From assembly GCA_947581855.1 (NCBI GenBank), contig CANPVZ010000020.1, positions 18,106 through 82,105 of the forward strand: 64,000 nucleotides of DNA, given 5' to 3'. A program made the position numbers and the translations under genes. Numbering within the stretch: position 1 is the stretch's first letter; each line of letters opens with the position of its first letter. The notes below the pieces were generated by a model. That model was not told the origin of the DNA. It did no database searches and saw nothing but the letters and a program-made list of their open reading frames with translations. This stretch comes from an uncultured Phocaeicola sp. GTDB taxonomy: Bacteria > Bacteroidota > Bacteroidia > Bacteroidales > Bacteroidaceae. This document shows, in pieces, positions 40,062 through 49,740 of the stretch.

Positions 40062-41318
40062 TTATCCTTTGATTGCTGCAATACCTGGTAATACTTTTCC
40101 TTCAATAGCTTCGAGCAAAGCGCCGCCACCGGTTGATACGTATGATACTCCGTTTGCTAATCCGAACTTGTTAACACAAGCTACGGAGTCACCGCCACCC
40201 ACGAGTGAGAATGCACCGTTTTGAGTTGCTTTTACAATAGCTTCGCCTACAGCGCGTGAACCTGAAGTAAAGTTATCAAACTCGAATACTCCGGTAGGTC
40301 CGTTCCATAGAATGGTTTTTGAGTTTTCGATAACTTTGGCAAATTCTTTTTCTGAGTCGGGACCTATATCCATACCTTCCCATCCATCAGGAATTTCATT
40401 CGACGGAACGAACTGGGTATTTGCATCATTAGAGAATGCGTCGGCAGCTTTTGCGTCACTTGCCAAAATGAGATTTACACCGTTTTCTTTTGCTTTCTTA
40501 AGGATATCCAAGGCTAAATCCAGTTTGTCGTCTTCGCAGATAGAATTACCTATTTTACCGCCCATTGCTTTCATAAAGGTATAAGTCATACCTCCGGCAA
40601 GTATCAGGTTATCAACTTTAGTCAGTAAGTTTTCAATGATTTCAATCTTGGAAGAAACTTTCGAACCTCCCATGATGGCAGTGAAAGGACGTTGGATGTC
40701 ATTCATTACTTTATCTACAGCCTTAACTTCTTTTTCCATCAAATAACCGAACATTTTGTGATCAGCATCAAAATAGTCGGCAATCAAAGCTGTAGAAGCA
40801 TGTGCACGGTGAGCCGTACCGAAAGCATCATTTACATAGCAGTCGGCATAAGAGGCCAGTACTTTTGTAAATTCTTTCTGGCTTTCCTTGATAGCTTTTT
40901 TAGCAGCTTTCTTTTCTTCTTCAGAAGCATCTTCTGCTAATCCGCGTGGTTTACCTTCTTCTTCTGCATAGAAACGGAGGTTTTCAAGCAATAAAGCCTC
41001 ACCGGGTTTCAATGCTGCAACTTGTGCCTGTGCTTTTTGGCAGTCTTCTGCGAATTGAACATCTACACCTAATAACTCGGAAACGTGAGACACAATATGT
41101 TTTAAAGAATATTTTGGATCCGGATTCTTTTTGGGACGACCCATGTGAGAAGCAATAATCAGGCTTCCGCCGTCTGCCAAGATCTTTTTCAATGTAGGAA
41201 GTGCTGCACGGATACGAGTATCATCGGTAATGTTGAAGTTCTCGTCCACCGGAACATTGAAGTCTACACGAACAAATGCCTTTTTACCGGCAAAATTGAA
41301 GTTGTCAATTGTTTGCAT
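40062..41318 (-). CDS. pgk: Phosphoglycerate kinase
   Basis: A 418-residue glycolytic enzyme that transfers phosphate from 1,3-bisphosphoglycerate to ADP. Signatures: RVDFNVPVD at the N-terminus, [21 protein letters not shown], the nucleotide-binding WNGPTGVFE and [13 protein letters not shown]. Full length. Monocistronic with its own promoter and terminator. Confidence 0.98.
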   Translation of the reverse strand: MQTIDNFNFAGKKAFVRVDFNVPVDENFNITDDTRIRAALPTLKKILADGGSLIIASHMGRPKKNPDPKYSLKHIVSHVSELLGVDVQFAEDCQKAQAQVAALKPGEALLLENLRFYAEEEGKPRGLAEDASEEEKKAAKKAIKESQKEFTKVLASYADCYVNDAFGTAHRAHASTALIADYFDADHKMFGYLMEKEVKAVDKVMNDIQRPFTAIMGGSKVSSKIEIIENLLTKVDNLILAGGMTYTFMKAMGGKIGNSICEDDKLDLALDILKKAKENGVNLILASDAKAADAFSNDANTQFVPSNEIPDGWEGMDIGPDSEKEFAKVIENSKTILWNGPTGVFEFDNFTSGSRAVGEAIVKATQNGAFSLVGGGDSVACVNKFGLANGVSYVSTGGGALLEAIEGKVLPGIAAIKG

Positions 41319-41368
41319 AATTTCTTTTTGTTTTAAATGTTTAGAATACCTATTCTTAGATTTGCACG

Positions 41369-41376
41369 CAAAGTTA
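41369..41376 (-). promoter_or_regulatory. -7 element of pgk
   Basis: Minus strand TAACTTTG fits TAnnTTTG; a TTCG resembling the -33 TTTG lies 20 bp upstream. It is about 50 bp before the ATG. Confidence 0.55.
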
Positions 41377-41441
41377 TTAAAATAATGAAGAACTTGCGAA
41401 CTAAAAAGACTTAATTGTTAGCTTTTTATCGATATCAGCTG

Positions 41442-42107
41442 TCATATTTTCCGCTCTTCTCGTATGTTATGCTCTTTTTTGTAATGTTTGCATAGCAATT
41501 GCAATCCGCACTGTTCGCAATGAGGAGCCCGTGCCGTACAAGTATAGCGTCCGTGCAGGATAAGCCAATGATGCGCGGTGGGAATAATTGATTCCGGAAT
41601 ATATTTTATCAATTCTTTTTCAACACTTAAAGGAGTGTTGCAACTTTCGGGAACCAACCCTATTCGGCGGCTTACTCTGAATACATGTGTATCTACCGCC
41701 ATGGCTGCTTTATTGAATACTACAGCCTGAATGACATTAGCTGTTTTTCTGCCTACTCCGGGAAGTTTAATTAAATCTTCCAGATTGTCGGGTACTATTC
41801 CTTGAAAGTCGTTTACCAGCATTTTAGCCATACCTACCAAGTGCTTAGCTTTATTATTAGGGTAGGAAACACTTTTTATATATTCGAACACAACTTCGGG
41901 AGTACTGGCAGCCAAAGCTTCCGGCGTAGGAAAATCGTGAAACAAGGGAGGAGTAATTATATTGACACGTTTGTCCGTGCATTGAGCTGATAAAATTACA
42001 GCAATCAATAACTCGTACGGATTCGTGTAATGAAGTTCCGTTTCTGCTATGGGCATTGCTTTCTGAAAGTAATCGATAACCAGATTATATAATTCTTGCT
42101 TTTTCAT
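41442..42107 (-). CDS. nth: Endonuclease III
   Basis: A 221-residue base-excision-repair DNA glycosylase/AP lyase for oxidised pyrimidines. It has the helix-hairpin-helix LPGVGRKTANVI with the catalytic lysine in GVGRKTA, the catalytic aspartate in AVDTHVFRVSRRIGL and the C-terminal 4Fe-4S loop C-x6-C-x2-C-x5-C. Its start lies 3 bp after the MFS gene stop, so the two are co-transcribed. Confidence 0.96.
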   Translation of the reverse strand: MKKQELYNLVIDYFQKAMPIAETELHYTNPYELLIAVILSAQCTDKRVNIITPPLFHDFPTPEALAASTPEVVFEYIKSVSYPNNKAKHLVGMAKMLVNDFQGIVPDNLEDLIKLPGVGRKTANVIQAVVFNKAAMAVDTHVFRVSRRIGLVPESCNTPLSVEKELIKYIPESIIPTAHHWLILHGRYTCTARAPHCEQCGLQLLCKHYKKEHNIREERKI

Positions 42108-42110
42108 ACC

Positions 42111-43307
42111 TTATCGTAATTTGTATTTATGAAAATGAGGAGTAACTTTCCAATGGAATAGTATAGCGGAGATGACTGTCAGGCAAGCACCGAATAGGTA
42201 AGCTTTGTCGAAAGAACTTACTTCGGCAATATATCCTCCTGCCAGCATTCCTATACCAATACCTACATCCCAAGATGTCAGATAGGTAGAGGTAGCAGTG
42301 GCGCGCTGATTATGAGGAGCCAGATTAACGAACAAAGTATTAAATGCGGGAAACATTATACCGAAACCTACTCCTAACAGGAGGGCTACCAGATAGAATG
42401 CGACAATACATACATTTTCGTTCCATTGAATAAGGTACACACAACTTGTCAGCAGAAAAAAGCTGAAAATAACCAGATAGAATCCTGCGGCAATTACTTG
42501 TGTAATTTTTCCTTTATCTACCAGCTTCCCCGAGAATATACGAGATATGGCCATTCCCACAGCCATTGATGTAAAGAAAAAACCGGTTTCGGTATGAAGT
42601 TGAATTGCTTGGGCATACATGGCAACATAGTTGGTAGTCATACCATACGGAATAGATAGCATTAATAGGACGATTCCGGCCGGAATACCTTTTAATAAAA
42701 TGAAACGGTCTAAAGAAACAGGTTCTCTCTTTACCGGAGCTTTTTGCGGTGTTTTTACGAGGGAAGCCATAAGGAGTCCTATTGTGCAGGAGCCTAATGA
42801 TGTCAGAAATATGACATCGAAAGATATGCCGGCGTTATGCATGAACAGACCCACCATAGGGCCTGTAGACATAGCGAAATTATTCATTAGTCCGTAATAG
42901 CCTAGCCCCTCACCACGTCGGGAAGAAGGCATAATGTCAATGACAATGGTATTTCCGCCTACTGTAACCATTCCGAATGAGAATCCTTGCAATACGCGAT
43001 ACATAATAAATAAGGTAAGGGTGCCTGCTAACAGATAGCCGACAAACATAGAGGCGAAAATAAAATAAGCTATGATATAAAGCGGCTTTCGTGAAAAGGA
43101 ATCAAGCAGATAACCCGAGAAAGGGCGAATACAGAGTGCGGCAATTGTATAACATGATAACACGATACCTACTGCCGAATGGTTGATACTGAATATTTCC
43201 GTTAAATAAAAAGGTAAGACCGGAATCAATAGCCAAAAGCCGAAGAATAAAAGAAAATTGGCTGCTAAAATAAAGCAATAGCTGGGAGTGATTAAACGGT
43301 CTTTCAT
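42111..43307 (-). CDS. MFS transporter
   Basis: A 398-residue carrier with 12 hydrophobic helices. The MFS loop 2-3 motif is recognisable (GYLLDSFSRKPLYI), as is the drug-export-like GVGFGIMFPAFNTLF in the second half. It resembles arabinose-efflux/drug-exporter MFS proteins. Substrate unknown. It is in an operon with nth. Confidence 0.88.
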   Translation of the reverse strand: MKDRLITPSYCFILAANFLLFFGFWLLIPVLPFYLTEIFSINHSAVGIVLSCYTIAALCIRPFSGYLLDSFSRKPLYIIAYFIFASMFVGYLLAGTLTLFIMYRVLQGFSFGMVTVGGNTIVIDIMPSSRRGEGLGYYGLMNNFAMSTGPMVGLFMHNAGISFDVIFLTSLGSCTIGLLMASLVKTPQKAPVKREPVSLDRFILLKGIPAGIVLLMLSIPYGMTTNYVAMYAQAIQLHTETGFFFTSMAVGMAISRIFSGKLVDKGKITQVIAAGFYLVIFSFFLLTSCVYLIQWNENVCIVAFYLVALLLGVGFGIMFPAFNTLFVNLAPHNQRATATSTYLTSWDVGIGIGMLAGGYIAEVSSFDKAYLFGACLTVISAILFHWKVTPHFHKYKLR

Positions 43308-43333
43308 TTTTATATGGACTGTGTTTTATGTCA

Positions 43334-43395
43334 GACGCGGATTCTGCGGATTCATACGGACTTTTATATATCCATGAATCCGCAAAAACCGCGTC
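43334..43395. repeat. Long intergenic inverted repeat between pheS and the MFS gene
   Basis: The arms GACGCGG...TGCGGATTCAT (43334-43355) and ATGAATCCGCA...CCGCGTC (43374-43395) form a two-part 18-bp stem. No T-tract follows on either strand, so it is not a simple terminator. It may be a palindromic intergenic element or an RNA-stabilising structure. Confidence 0.65.
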
Positions 43396-43478
43396 CGGAA
43401 ATTATTCTTTAAAAATACTTTTGTACTATATTATAGTTTTAATTGCATAGTTCCCGCGAGAGATAAATACCAAGACCC

Positions 43479-44513
43479 TTAGTAGGCTGCTTCGAATTCT
43501 TTGAGGAAACGGGTGTCGTTCTCAGAGAATAAACGTAAATCTTTTACCTGATATTTCAGGTTCGTAATACGTTCCACGCCCATACCGAAAGCATAACCAC
43601 TATATATTTTGCTATCAATTCCACAGGCTTCCAATACATTCGGATCGACCATACCACATCCTAAAATTTCTACCCAACCCGTATGCTTGCAAAAGGGGCA
43701 TCCTTTTCCTCCACAGATGTTACAACTGATATCCATCTCTGCAGAAGGTTCCGTAAAGGGGAAGTAAGACGGACGCAAGCGTATTTTGGTGTCGGCACCA
43801 AACATTTCTTTAGCAAAAAGTAATAAAACCTGTTTTAAGTCGGTGAACGAAACATTTTTGTCGATATACAATCCCTCAATTTGATGGAAGAAGCAGTGTG
43901 CACGGTAACTGATGGCTTCATTACGATAGACGCGTCCCGGACAAATAATGCGGATCGGTGGTTGATTGTGTTCCATAGAACGGACCTGTACGCTACTTGT
44001 GTGAGTTCGCAGAATAATGTTTTTGGTTACATCCATATCGTTCGATTCTATGAAGAATGTATCTTGCATATCACGTGCCGGATGATCAGCTGCGAAATTA
44101 AGCGAAGTGAAAACATGCAGGTCGTCTTCTACTTCCGGTCCCTCGGCAATGCTGAAACCTAAACGTGAGAAAATGTCGATTATTTCGTTTCTTACAATAG
44201 AAAGCGGATGGCGCGTTCCTAAACCGATCGGATAGGCTGTACGAGTAAGATCCAAGTCGTCGTAACCGGTGTCTTGGCTTTCGAATGCTTCTTTCAATGC
44301 GTTTATTTTTTCTTGCGTACGGCTCTTCAATTCATTCAGTTTCATACCCACCTCTTTTTTATTTTCAGCGGGAACATTCCGAAAGTCAGTCATTAATTCG
44401 TTGATGGCCCCTTTCTTGCTCAAATATTTAATGCGGAGCGCTTCAAGTTCTTCTGCATTTTGGGCAGTCAGGTTTTCTACTTCTGCCAGCAGCTGTTCAA
44501 TTTTCTCAATCAT
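43479..44513 (-). CDS. pheS: Phenylalanyl-tRNA synthetase alpha subunit
   Basis: 344 residues from the ATG at 44513 (MIEKIEQLLAEVENL), the family-standard start; the longer frame to 44717 crosses the promoter. It has the N-terminal coiled coil (1-90), class II motif 2 (RIICPGRVYRNEA, CFFHQIEG) and motif 3 (GYAFGMGVERI). A CNIC...CPFC zinc-type insertion is present (~268-280), as in many bacterial PheS. The pheT subunit gene is not adjacent. Confidence 0.97.
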   Translation of the reverse strand: MIEKIEQLLAEVENLTAQNAEELEALRIKYLSKKGAINELMTDFRNVPAENKKEVGMKLNELKSRTQEKINALKEAFESQDTGYDDLDLTRTAYPIGLGTRHPLSIVRNEIIDIFSRLGFSIAEGPEVEDDLHVFTSLNFAADHPARDMQDTFFIESNDMDVTKNIILRTHTSSVQVRSMEHNQPPIRIICPGRVYRNEAISYRAHCFFHQIEGLYIDKNVSFTDLKQVLLLFAKEMFGADTKIRLRPSYFPFTEPSAEMDISCNICGGKGCPFCKHTGWVEILGCGMVDPNVLEACGIDSKIYSGYAFGMGVERITNLKYQVKDLRLFSENDTRFLKEFEAAY

Positions 44514-44553
44514 ATTATAGATGAAATAATTATTCTGTGTCAATAAAACTGCG

Positions 44554-44561
44554 CAAAGGTA
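44554..44561 (-). promoter_or_regulatory. -7 element of pheS
   Basis: Minus strand TACCTTTG fits TAnnTTTG, about 41 bp before the pheS ATG. Confidence 0.5.
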
Positions 44562-44605
44562 ATGATTTAAACCGAATAATGTATCGAAATTCAAAATAAA
44601 AGAGG

Positions 44606-44613
44606 TATTTTTG
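44606..44613 (+). promoter_or_regulatory. -7 element of the lipoprotein-murB operon
   Basis: TATTTTTG fits TAnnTTTG, 17 bp before the ATG at 44631. It is divergent from the pheS promoter. Confidence 0.5.
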
Positions 44614-44630
44614 CGCGAATTTTGTGAGAT

Positions 44631-45479
44631 ATGAGAACGATATTTGCAGGAATGCTTATTCTGACTTTTTGCTGTGCATGTAACAGTAGAAAAGGAAAGG
44701 TTGATTCTACTGATCAACTTATAGTGACTTCTGATTCAATAGAGGGCGAAAATTCCTTTCTTTTGGCAGATTCTGTTGAAACTGCTGCGATCCCTAAAAA
44801 TGCAGATGAATTGTTTGATGATTTTATTTATAATTATGCGGCGAATGAAAAGCTGCAAAAGGCTCGGACTGTTTTTCCATTGCTTTATATAAAAGGAGGG
44901 GAACGGCAGTTTATTGAAGAGAAGGATTGGAAACATGATCATCTGTTTACAAAAGAAAATTATTATACGCTTCTTTACGACAAGGAGGAAGATATGGATT
45001 TGGAGAAAGATTTGTCATTAGATACGGTAGTAGTAGAATGGCTGTATCTGGATGTGCATGAGGTGCGGCAATATCGTTTTCAAAGGAAGAATGGAATATG
45101 GATGTTGACGACTATCGAACAACATTCGACGTTGGAAGAACCTGATGAGAACTTTTTGGAATTCTTTTATAAGTTTGCCAATGATTCAGTCTTTCAGCGG
45201 GAGCACATTGTAGTGCCGTTGAAATTTGTAACCTCCGATCCGGATGATGAGTTTCAAATACTTGAAACAACCTTGGAAGTGGATCAATGGTTTGCTTTCA
45301 AGCCTTTGCTTCCTGTGAACAAAATGACTAATATCAATTATGGACAAAAGTATTCCAGACATGCGCGTCAAAAGATTGTGGATATGAGAGGAATCGGAAA
45401 CGGATTCAATAATACCCTCTTTTTTAAACGTATCGGTAATGAGTGGAAACTTGTTCAATTCGATGATTTGAGTAATTGA
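44631..45479 (+). CDS. DUF4348-like lipoprotein
   Basis: 282 residues. It has a lipoprotein signal (LILTFCCACN) and then an acidic linker. The rest (~60-282) is a soluble domain I match from memory to the DUF4348 family of Bacteroidales lipoproteins (FDDFIYNYAAN near its start). Function unknown. It lies 32 bp ahead of murB. Confidence 0.7.
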   Translation: MRTIFAGMLILTFCCACNSRKGKVDSTDQLIVTSDSIEGENSFLLADSVETAAIPKNADELFDDFIYNYAANEKLQKARTVFPLLYIKGGERQFIEEKDWKHDHLFTKENYYTLLYDKEEDMDLEKDLSLDTVVVEWLYLDVHEVRQYRFQRKNGIWMLTTIEQHSTLEEPDENFLEFFYKFANDSVFQREHIVVPLKFVTSDPDDEFQILETTLEVDQWFAFKPLLPVNKMTNINYGQKYSRHARQKIVDMRGIGNGFNNTLFFKRIGNEWKLVQFDDLSN

Positions 45480-45511
45480 TAAAATCGATTTAACTATAAT
45501 TTAAATATAAT

Positions 45512-46525
45512 ATGGTGAACACATATACAAATTTTTCCTTATTGAAGTATAATACATTCGGTATGGATGTGCAAGCTGCGCGTTTTGTGGAGTATGAGAG
45601 CGTGGAGGAGTTAAAGCATATTTTGAGCTCGTTTGCTCCGGAAGACTTGTTTCTGCAGATAGGAGGAGGAAGTAATTTGTTGTTTACCGATAATTTTCCG
45701 GGCACAGTTTTGCATTCCTGTATCAAAGGGCGTGAAGTTGTGGAAGAAGATGAGGAATCTGTTTATTTGCGAGTAGGAGCAGGAGAAGTTTGGGATGATT
45801 TGGTGGCTTATTGCGTGGAAAACGGATGGGGCGGAGTGGAAAATCTTTCGTTGATTCCTGGTGAAGTAGGAGCAAGTGCCGTACAAAATATTGGTGCGTA
45901 TGGAGTAGAAGCGAAAGATCTGATTACTAAAGTAGAAACGATTGAAATAGCAACTTGCAACGAACGTTCTTTTTCCGTAGAGGAATGCGCTTATGCTTAT
46001 CGAAAAAGTATTTTCAAAGAAGAGTGGAAAGGACAATATATTGTAACGTATGTTACTTATCGTTTGAGTAAGAAGCCGATATTTCATTTAGATTATGGAA
46101 ATATGAAGGCGGAATTGGAAAAGCGTGGAGGTGAGGTTACGCTTTCCACCATTAGAAATGTAGTAATTGCCATTAGGCAGGCAAAATTACCCGATCCGAC
46201 AATACAAGGCAATGCAGGAAGTTTTTTTATGAATCCTGTGATCGACCGTTCCCTGTATGAGGGCTTGTTGGAAGAGTATCCCGATATGCCTCATTACGAT
46301 GTGGATGAATCTCATGTAAAGATTCCTGCAGCGTGGATGATTGATCAATGTGGTTGGAAAGGGCATTCGTTAGGACGTGCCGGTGTACATGATAAGCAGG
46401 CATTAGTATTGGTAAACAGAGGCGGAGCTACCGGTTCGGAAATTATTATGCTTTCCCAAGCCGTCCGTCAGTCGGTTAAAGATAAATTTGGTATAGACAT
46501 TCATCCGGAGGTCAATTTTATATAA
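45512..46525 (+). CDS. murB: UDP-N-acetylenolpyruvoylglucosamine reductase
   Basis: A 337-residue FAD enzyme that completes UDP-N-acetylmuramate for peptidoglycan. FAD-binding: [13 protein letters not shown] and [15 protein letters not shown]. The catalytic serine is in [11 protein letters not shown], and the C-terminal glutamate is in IHPEVNFI. It is the longer type I form, as in E. coli. It is followed 11 bp later by the metallo-beta-lactamase gene. Confidence 0.97.
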   Translation: MVNTYTNFSLLKYNTFGMDVQAARFVEYESVEELKHILSSFAPEDLFLQIGGGSNLLFTDNFPGTVLHSCIKGREVVEEDEESVYLRVGAGEVWDDLVAYCVENGWGGVENLSLIPGEVGASAVQNIGAYGVEAKDLITKVETIEIATCNERSFSVEECAYAYRKSIFKEEWKGQYIVTYVTYRLSKKPIFHLDYGNMKAELEKRGGEVTLSTIRNVVIAIRQAKLPDPTIQGNAGSFFMNPVIDRSLYEGLLEEYPDMPHYDVDESHVKIPAAWMIDQCGWKGHSLGRAGVHDKQALVLVNRGGATGSEIIMLSQAVRQSVKDKFGIDIHPEVNFI

Positions 46526-46536
46526 GAGTAAGAAGC

Positions 46537-47295
46537 ATGAAAATTACGATATTAGGCAGTGGCACTTCAACGGGAGTGCCGGAAATAGGTTGTACGTGTA
46601 AAGTATGTACTTCTACTGATGTTCGTGATAAAAGATTGCGTGCGTCAGCTTTATTTGAGACGGAAACGGAACGTATATTGGTCGATTGCGGACCGGATTT
46701 CCGAATACAGATGCTGAAACTTGGGTTTAAAAAAATAGATGGAGTATTGATTACTCACGAACATTACGATCACGTAGGAGGACTTGATGATCTGCGCCCG
46801 TTTTGTCGTTTTGGCGAGGTTCCGCTTTATGCAGAGGATTATACGGCAGAACGTTTGATACGCAGGATGCCTTATTGTTTCGATGAGCATAAATATCCGG
46901 GTGTACCTCAGGTTTCTTTGAAAATAATAAAACCGGATGAGCCTTTTTATATAAACCAAGCTAAGATTATTCCGATTCGTGTCATGCATGGATCTTTACC
47001 GATATTAGGATATCGCATAAATAATGTAGCTTATATAACTGATATGAAGACGCTCCCGGAGGAAGAATTCGTATTATTGAAAGATGTTGAATGCCTGATT
47101 GTTAATGCACTTCGTTTAGACTCACACTGGACTCATCAAAATTTAGAGGAAGCTTTAGCTTTTTCAACGAGGGTAGGGGCAAAGGAGACGTATTTTATTC
47201 ACATGAGCCATCATATGGGATTACATGCCGAAATTGAAGAAGTACTTCCTCCGCATGTACATTTGGCATACGACGGTCTAGAGATTTATGCCTGA
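46537..47295 (+). CDS. MBL-fold metallohydrolase (PhnP-like)
   Basis: A 252-residue metallo-beta-lactamase-fold phosphodiesterase-like enzyme. The metal motif HxHxDH is THEHYDHVGG, preceded by DCGPDFR and followed by HMSHHMG near the end. The N-terminus (GSGTSTGVPEIGCTC) with C-x2-C is typical of PhnP-like members that cleave cyclic phosphodiesters. It is in an operon with murB; its role there is unclear. Confidence 0.88.
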   Translation: MKITILGSGTSTGVPEIGCTCKVCTSTDVRDKRLRASALFETETERILVDCGPDFRIQMLKLGFKKIDGVLITHEHYDHVGGLDDLRPFCRFGEVPLYAEDYTAERLIRRMPYCFDEHKYPGVPQVSLKIIKPDEPFYINQAKIIPIRVMHGSLPILGYRINNVAYITDMKTLPEEEFVLLKDVECLIVNALRLDSHWTHQNLEEALAFSTRVGAKETYFIHMSHHMGLHAEIEEVLPPHVHLAYDGLEIYA

Positions 47296-47304
47296 TCAAA
47301 GAAA

Positions 47305-48837
47305 TTAATTGTTATCTATAAGTTTATACGTTAATATCACATTAGCGTTTATATTTTCTGGTACCTTTACCAATTGCAAAGAGAAAGTAAAGTTTTGGAA
47401 GAACTCTTTATGCTTGAAGAGAAACGAAGGCATGTATTGCGCGTATTTCTGTGGGTATTTAAGAATCTTTTCCATGTCTATAAAGAGCGTGAAGTTAGGT
47501 TGTTGAGACAAATCGGTCATCTCTTTTTGAAAAACCGGTTGCTGTTCTTTTGCCGAATCGGTGATTTGTTGTACATAGCATATTAAATCCTCCGTTTTAT
47601 CCGACAACAAAAGTTGCCGGTTAAATAATGTCGCATAGAGGGGAGCCGCTTCATTAGAATTGGAATGCGGTATGAGCTTATTTGTAAAAATACCGGTTTC
47701 TACAGGAGACAGGGTATAGACATTTCCATTGATTCTTTTATGTGTCGAGGGTGTTTGAAGTATGTTTTTCCATGGCGGTTCTATTCCCGTAAATGGTTGC
47801 GATAGAGGGAAAATCAGAAGATGATGTAAATGGGTGCTATCATTTCCCTCAAATTCGATGCTGCTCACTTCACCTTGTGTATATTCTCTGATAAAGTCGG
47901 AAAAAGCATATTGGGCGGTAGACGAAACACTGTCTTTCCGGAAAGAAGGTAGTATCGATTTACCATCGGAAATAGCTAGCTGATAAAATAAAAAAGTCTT
48001 TTCCGGTAGCATGCGGTCTGCTATTAAACTTACTTTTTTTCCTCCTGTTAGGATATGCGCCAAAGAGTTTGGGGGAGCATCCGAACAGTTTCCTGCCATA
48101 TAAATAGCGTCATTATGTATTAGAATATTAAATTCAGTCCAATTGGATAATGGCTGACTCCGAACATACAAATAAAGACTATTTGCCGGCTTTTTCTGAG
48201 TGGATAATGATGTAAATACAGAGTCGTTGCGGATAGAAGGCGTACGTTGTCGATAAGTATCAATTACTTTCTCTATTAGTTTCTTTTGGAAACTAATGGC
48301 ATAAAATCCTTTTTGGAAATAACACGCAAGAAATTTTTCGTTGTTTAGAGGGTATATAAATATAGATTCGCCATTATATTCTATTTCCTTCTGGAATGAG
48401 GCGGCAATATGATTTGGTTTTAATAAGGAATCGATAAAGTTCTTGTTTTCATTGTTTAAATGACCGTAAATTACTTGATCTGCAGAATTTCCGGGAGAAT
48501 GAAAACTAATTAACAGATGATTCATCTGTCCACCTAAACCATGAGCCTTGTGTTCGGCAAGAGCGTTGAATCTCTCATCCAGTAAATGAATCAGATCGGA
48601 CATTTCAGATTTCTTGTATGCTTCTGAGAAAGCTGTGTAACGCAAATTCTGGAATAAGTTATGTATATTGTTGACTTCGATAATGGCTTGACTGTCCTCA
48701 GGTATTAACGAGAATAGATCAGTTTTCCCGTTCTTTTCCTGAAGTTCCAGTTTCATATAATAAAACGTCCCCATTGCAGTGCATAACAATAGGATGGCCA
48801 ATAGGATAATCGTTCTTGATATGGTTTTCTTGTTCAT
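47305..48837 (-). CDS. DUF3352-like membrane-anchored protein
   Basis: 510 residues from the ATG at 48837. The longer frame begins at 48888, but a TATTTTTG -7 element at 48886-48893 overlaps that ATG. One N-terminal transmembrane helix (RTIILLAILLLCTAMGTFYYM) is followed by a large extracytoplasmic domain. The start of that domain (LIPEDSQAIIEVNNI) and the repeated lobes resemble DUF3352 proteins. Function unknown. Confidence 0.75.
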   Translation of the reverse strand: MNKKTISRTIILLAILLLCTAMGTFYYMKLELQEKNGKTDLFSLIPEDSQAIIEVNNIHNLFQNLRYTAFSEAYKKSEMSDLIHLLDERFNALAEHKAHGLGGQMNHLLISFHSPGNSADQVIYGHLNNENKNFIDSLLKPNHIAASFQKEIEYNGESIFIYPLNNEKFLACYFQKGFYAISFQKKLIEKVIDTYRQRTPSIRNDSVFTSLSTQKKPANSLYLYVRSQPLSNWTEFNILIHNDAIYMAGNCSDAPPNSLAHILTGGKKVSLIADRMLPEKTFLFYQLAISDGKSILPSFRKDSVSSTAQYAFSDFIREYTQGEVSSIEFEGNDSTHLHHLLIFPLSQPFTGIEPPWKNILQTPSTHKRINGNVYTLSPVETGIFTNKLIPHSNSNEAAPLYATLFNRQLLLSDKTEDLICYVQQITDSAKEQQPVFQKEMTDLSQQPNFTLFIDMEKILKYPQKYAQYMPSFLFKHKEFFQNFTFSLQLVKVPENINANVILTYKLIDNN

Positions 48838-48885
48838 AGAGACAACTATTTTTCTATTCAAACAAATAAACCTTGATATTTGTTG

Positions 48886-48893
48886 CAAAAATA
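48886..48893 (-). promoter_or_regulatory. -7 element of the DUF3352-like gene
   Basis: Minus strand TATTTTTG fits TAnnTTTG, about 49 bp before the chosen ATG. It decides the start. Confidence 0.45.
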
Positions 48894-48991
48894 TAAAAAA
48901 ACTTCAAAATAAAAATGATTCTTAATAAAATAATGTACCGAATATGAAAATCTTAATTGATGTTATAAAACATGCTTTTTTAAGTGAATCG

Positions 48992-49022
48992 CTTGCAGTG
49001 TAAGAAAAAGTGCGTATCTTTG
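48992..49022 (+). promoter_or_regulatory. Promoter of a ~60-nt small RNA
   Basis: TATCTTTG at 49015-49022 (-7) with CTTG at 48992-48995, 19 bp upstream, close to the TTTG-N19-TAnnTTTG consensus. Confidence 0.55.
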
Positions 49023-49028
49023 CAATGT

Positions 49029-49091
49029 GTTTTTCATAGTATTAGATTTAAGGTTAACAAAAGGTTGGGTCAAGGCGTTGACCCTTTTTTT
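49029..49091 (+). ncRNA. Candidate small RNA with its own promoter and terminator
   Basis: The transcript should start near 49029 and end at a strong intrinsic terminator: GGGTCAA (49067-49073), a 4-base loop, TTGACCC (49078-49084), then seven T. No start codon with a useful frame lies inside. From memory, the ATTAGATTTAAGGTTAACAA stretch recurs ahead of such hairpins in Bacteroides intergenic regions, which suggests a conserved short RNA class; I cannot verify this here. Confidence 0.5.
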
Positions 49092-49347
49092 ATTTTTCTA
49101 TGTAAACTTATCCTTTAAATATATTGGTTCGCCTTTTTTAAAATCAAGCAGATGGTTCTATTATCTTAAAGAGAACGATTGAATGATATCTCATTCAATC
49201 GGGAAACGGCTTTTTATGCTTTTGAGGTCTACTTTAATATAGGCTGAATCTCTGAAATATTTTGTATTTTTGCTATATCTTAGTTTTGGGGCTTCCCCCC
49301 CCCGTTTGGATCATCAACCCTTCTTTTAGGGGGAATAACTGAAGATA

Positions 49348-49384
49348 CAAAAAAGCCAACTAACTATCAATGAGTTAATTGGCT
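49348..49384 (-). terminator. Strong hairpin with minus-strand T-tract
   Basis: AGCCAATTAACT pairs with AGTTAGTTGGCT (one mismatch), followed on the minus strand by TTTTTGTATC. It is ~360 bp past uxuA and may be a secondary terminator. Confidence 0.6.
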
Positions 49385-49564
49385 GATTTTATATTATTTT
49401 CGGAATATCCCTAATATATGCGATAGGGCTTTCTTGTATGAACACGCTATCGTTTCAGTTTATTTTGAAATGGAAGATTTATTTGTTTTCTTTGATGTAA
49501 AATATTTACATTATTCCGAACTGATTTAGGGCGTATTAAGGGACTCCGGTTCGTTATGAAGGAA

Positions 49565-49596
49565 ATGAACGTTCATTTGGGAAGAAACGAACGTTC
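49565..49596. promoter_or_regulatory. Pair of palindromic operator-like sites
   Basis: ATGAACGTTCAT (perfect 12-bp palindrome, 49565-49576) and GAACGTTC (49589-49596), each followed by ATTT. Their centres are 22 bp apart, about two helical turns. No gene with a start nearby explains them. Confidence 0.45.
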
Positions 49597-49670
49597 ATTT
49601 ATCCTTTAAAGAGCGTTTGTTATATAAACTACTCGATATGCGGGAAAGAAGAGGTAAAACAAATATAAGA

Positions 49671-49710
49671 AAATTCCGGACAATAATAAATTATCCGGAA
49701 TTTTTTTGTT
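49671..49710. terminator. Bidirectional terminator after uxuA
   Basis: AAATTCCGGA and TCCGGAATTT form a 10-bp stem. Seven T follow on the plus strand and TTTTCTTAT on the minus strand, 31 bp past the uxuA stop. Confidence 0.75.
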
Positions 49711-49740
49711 TATGCTTACAAAAGGGGGAACATAACTCTT

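Larger units (their letters stand above)
48894..49740. other. Non-coding gap with several small elements, no gene
   Basis: It holds a small-RNA candidate (48992-49091), a perfect 10-bp inverted repeat (49177-49200), a run of nine C (49295-49303), a terminator-like hairpin (49348-49384), two palindromes GAACGTTC (49565-49596) and the uxuA-side terminator (49671-49710). The open frame at 49617-49832 crosses a terminator and the uxuA end and is not supported. Confidence 0.6.
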
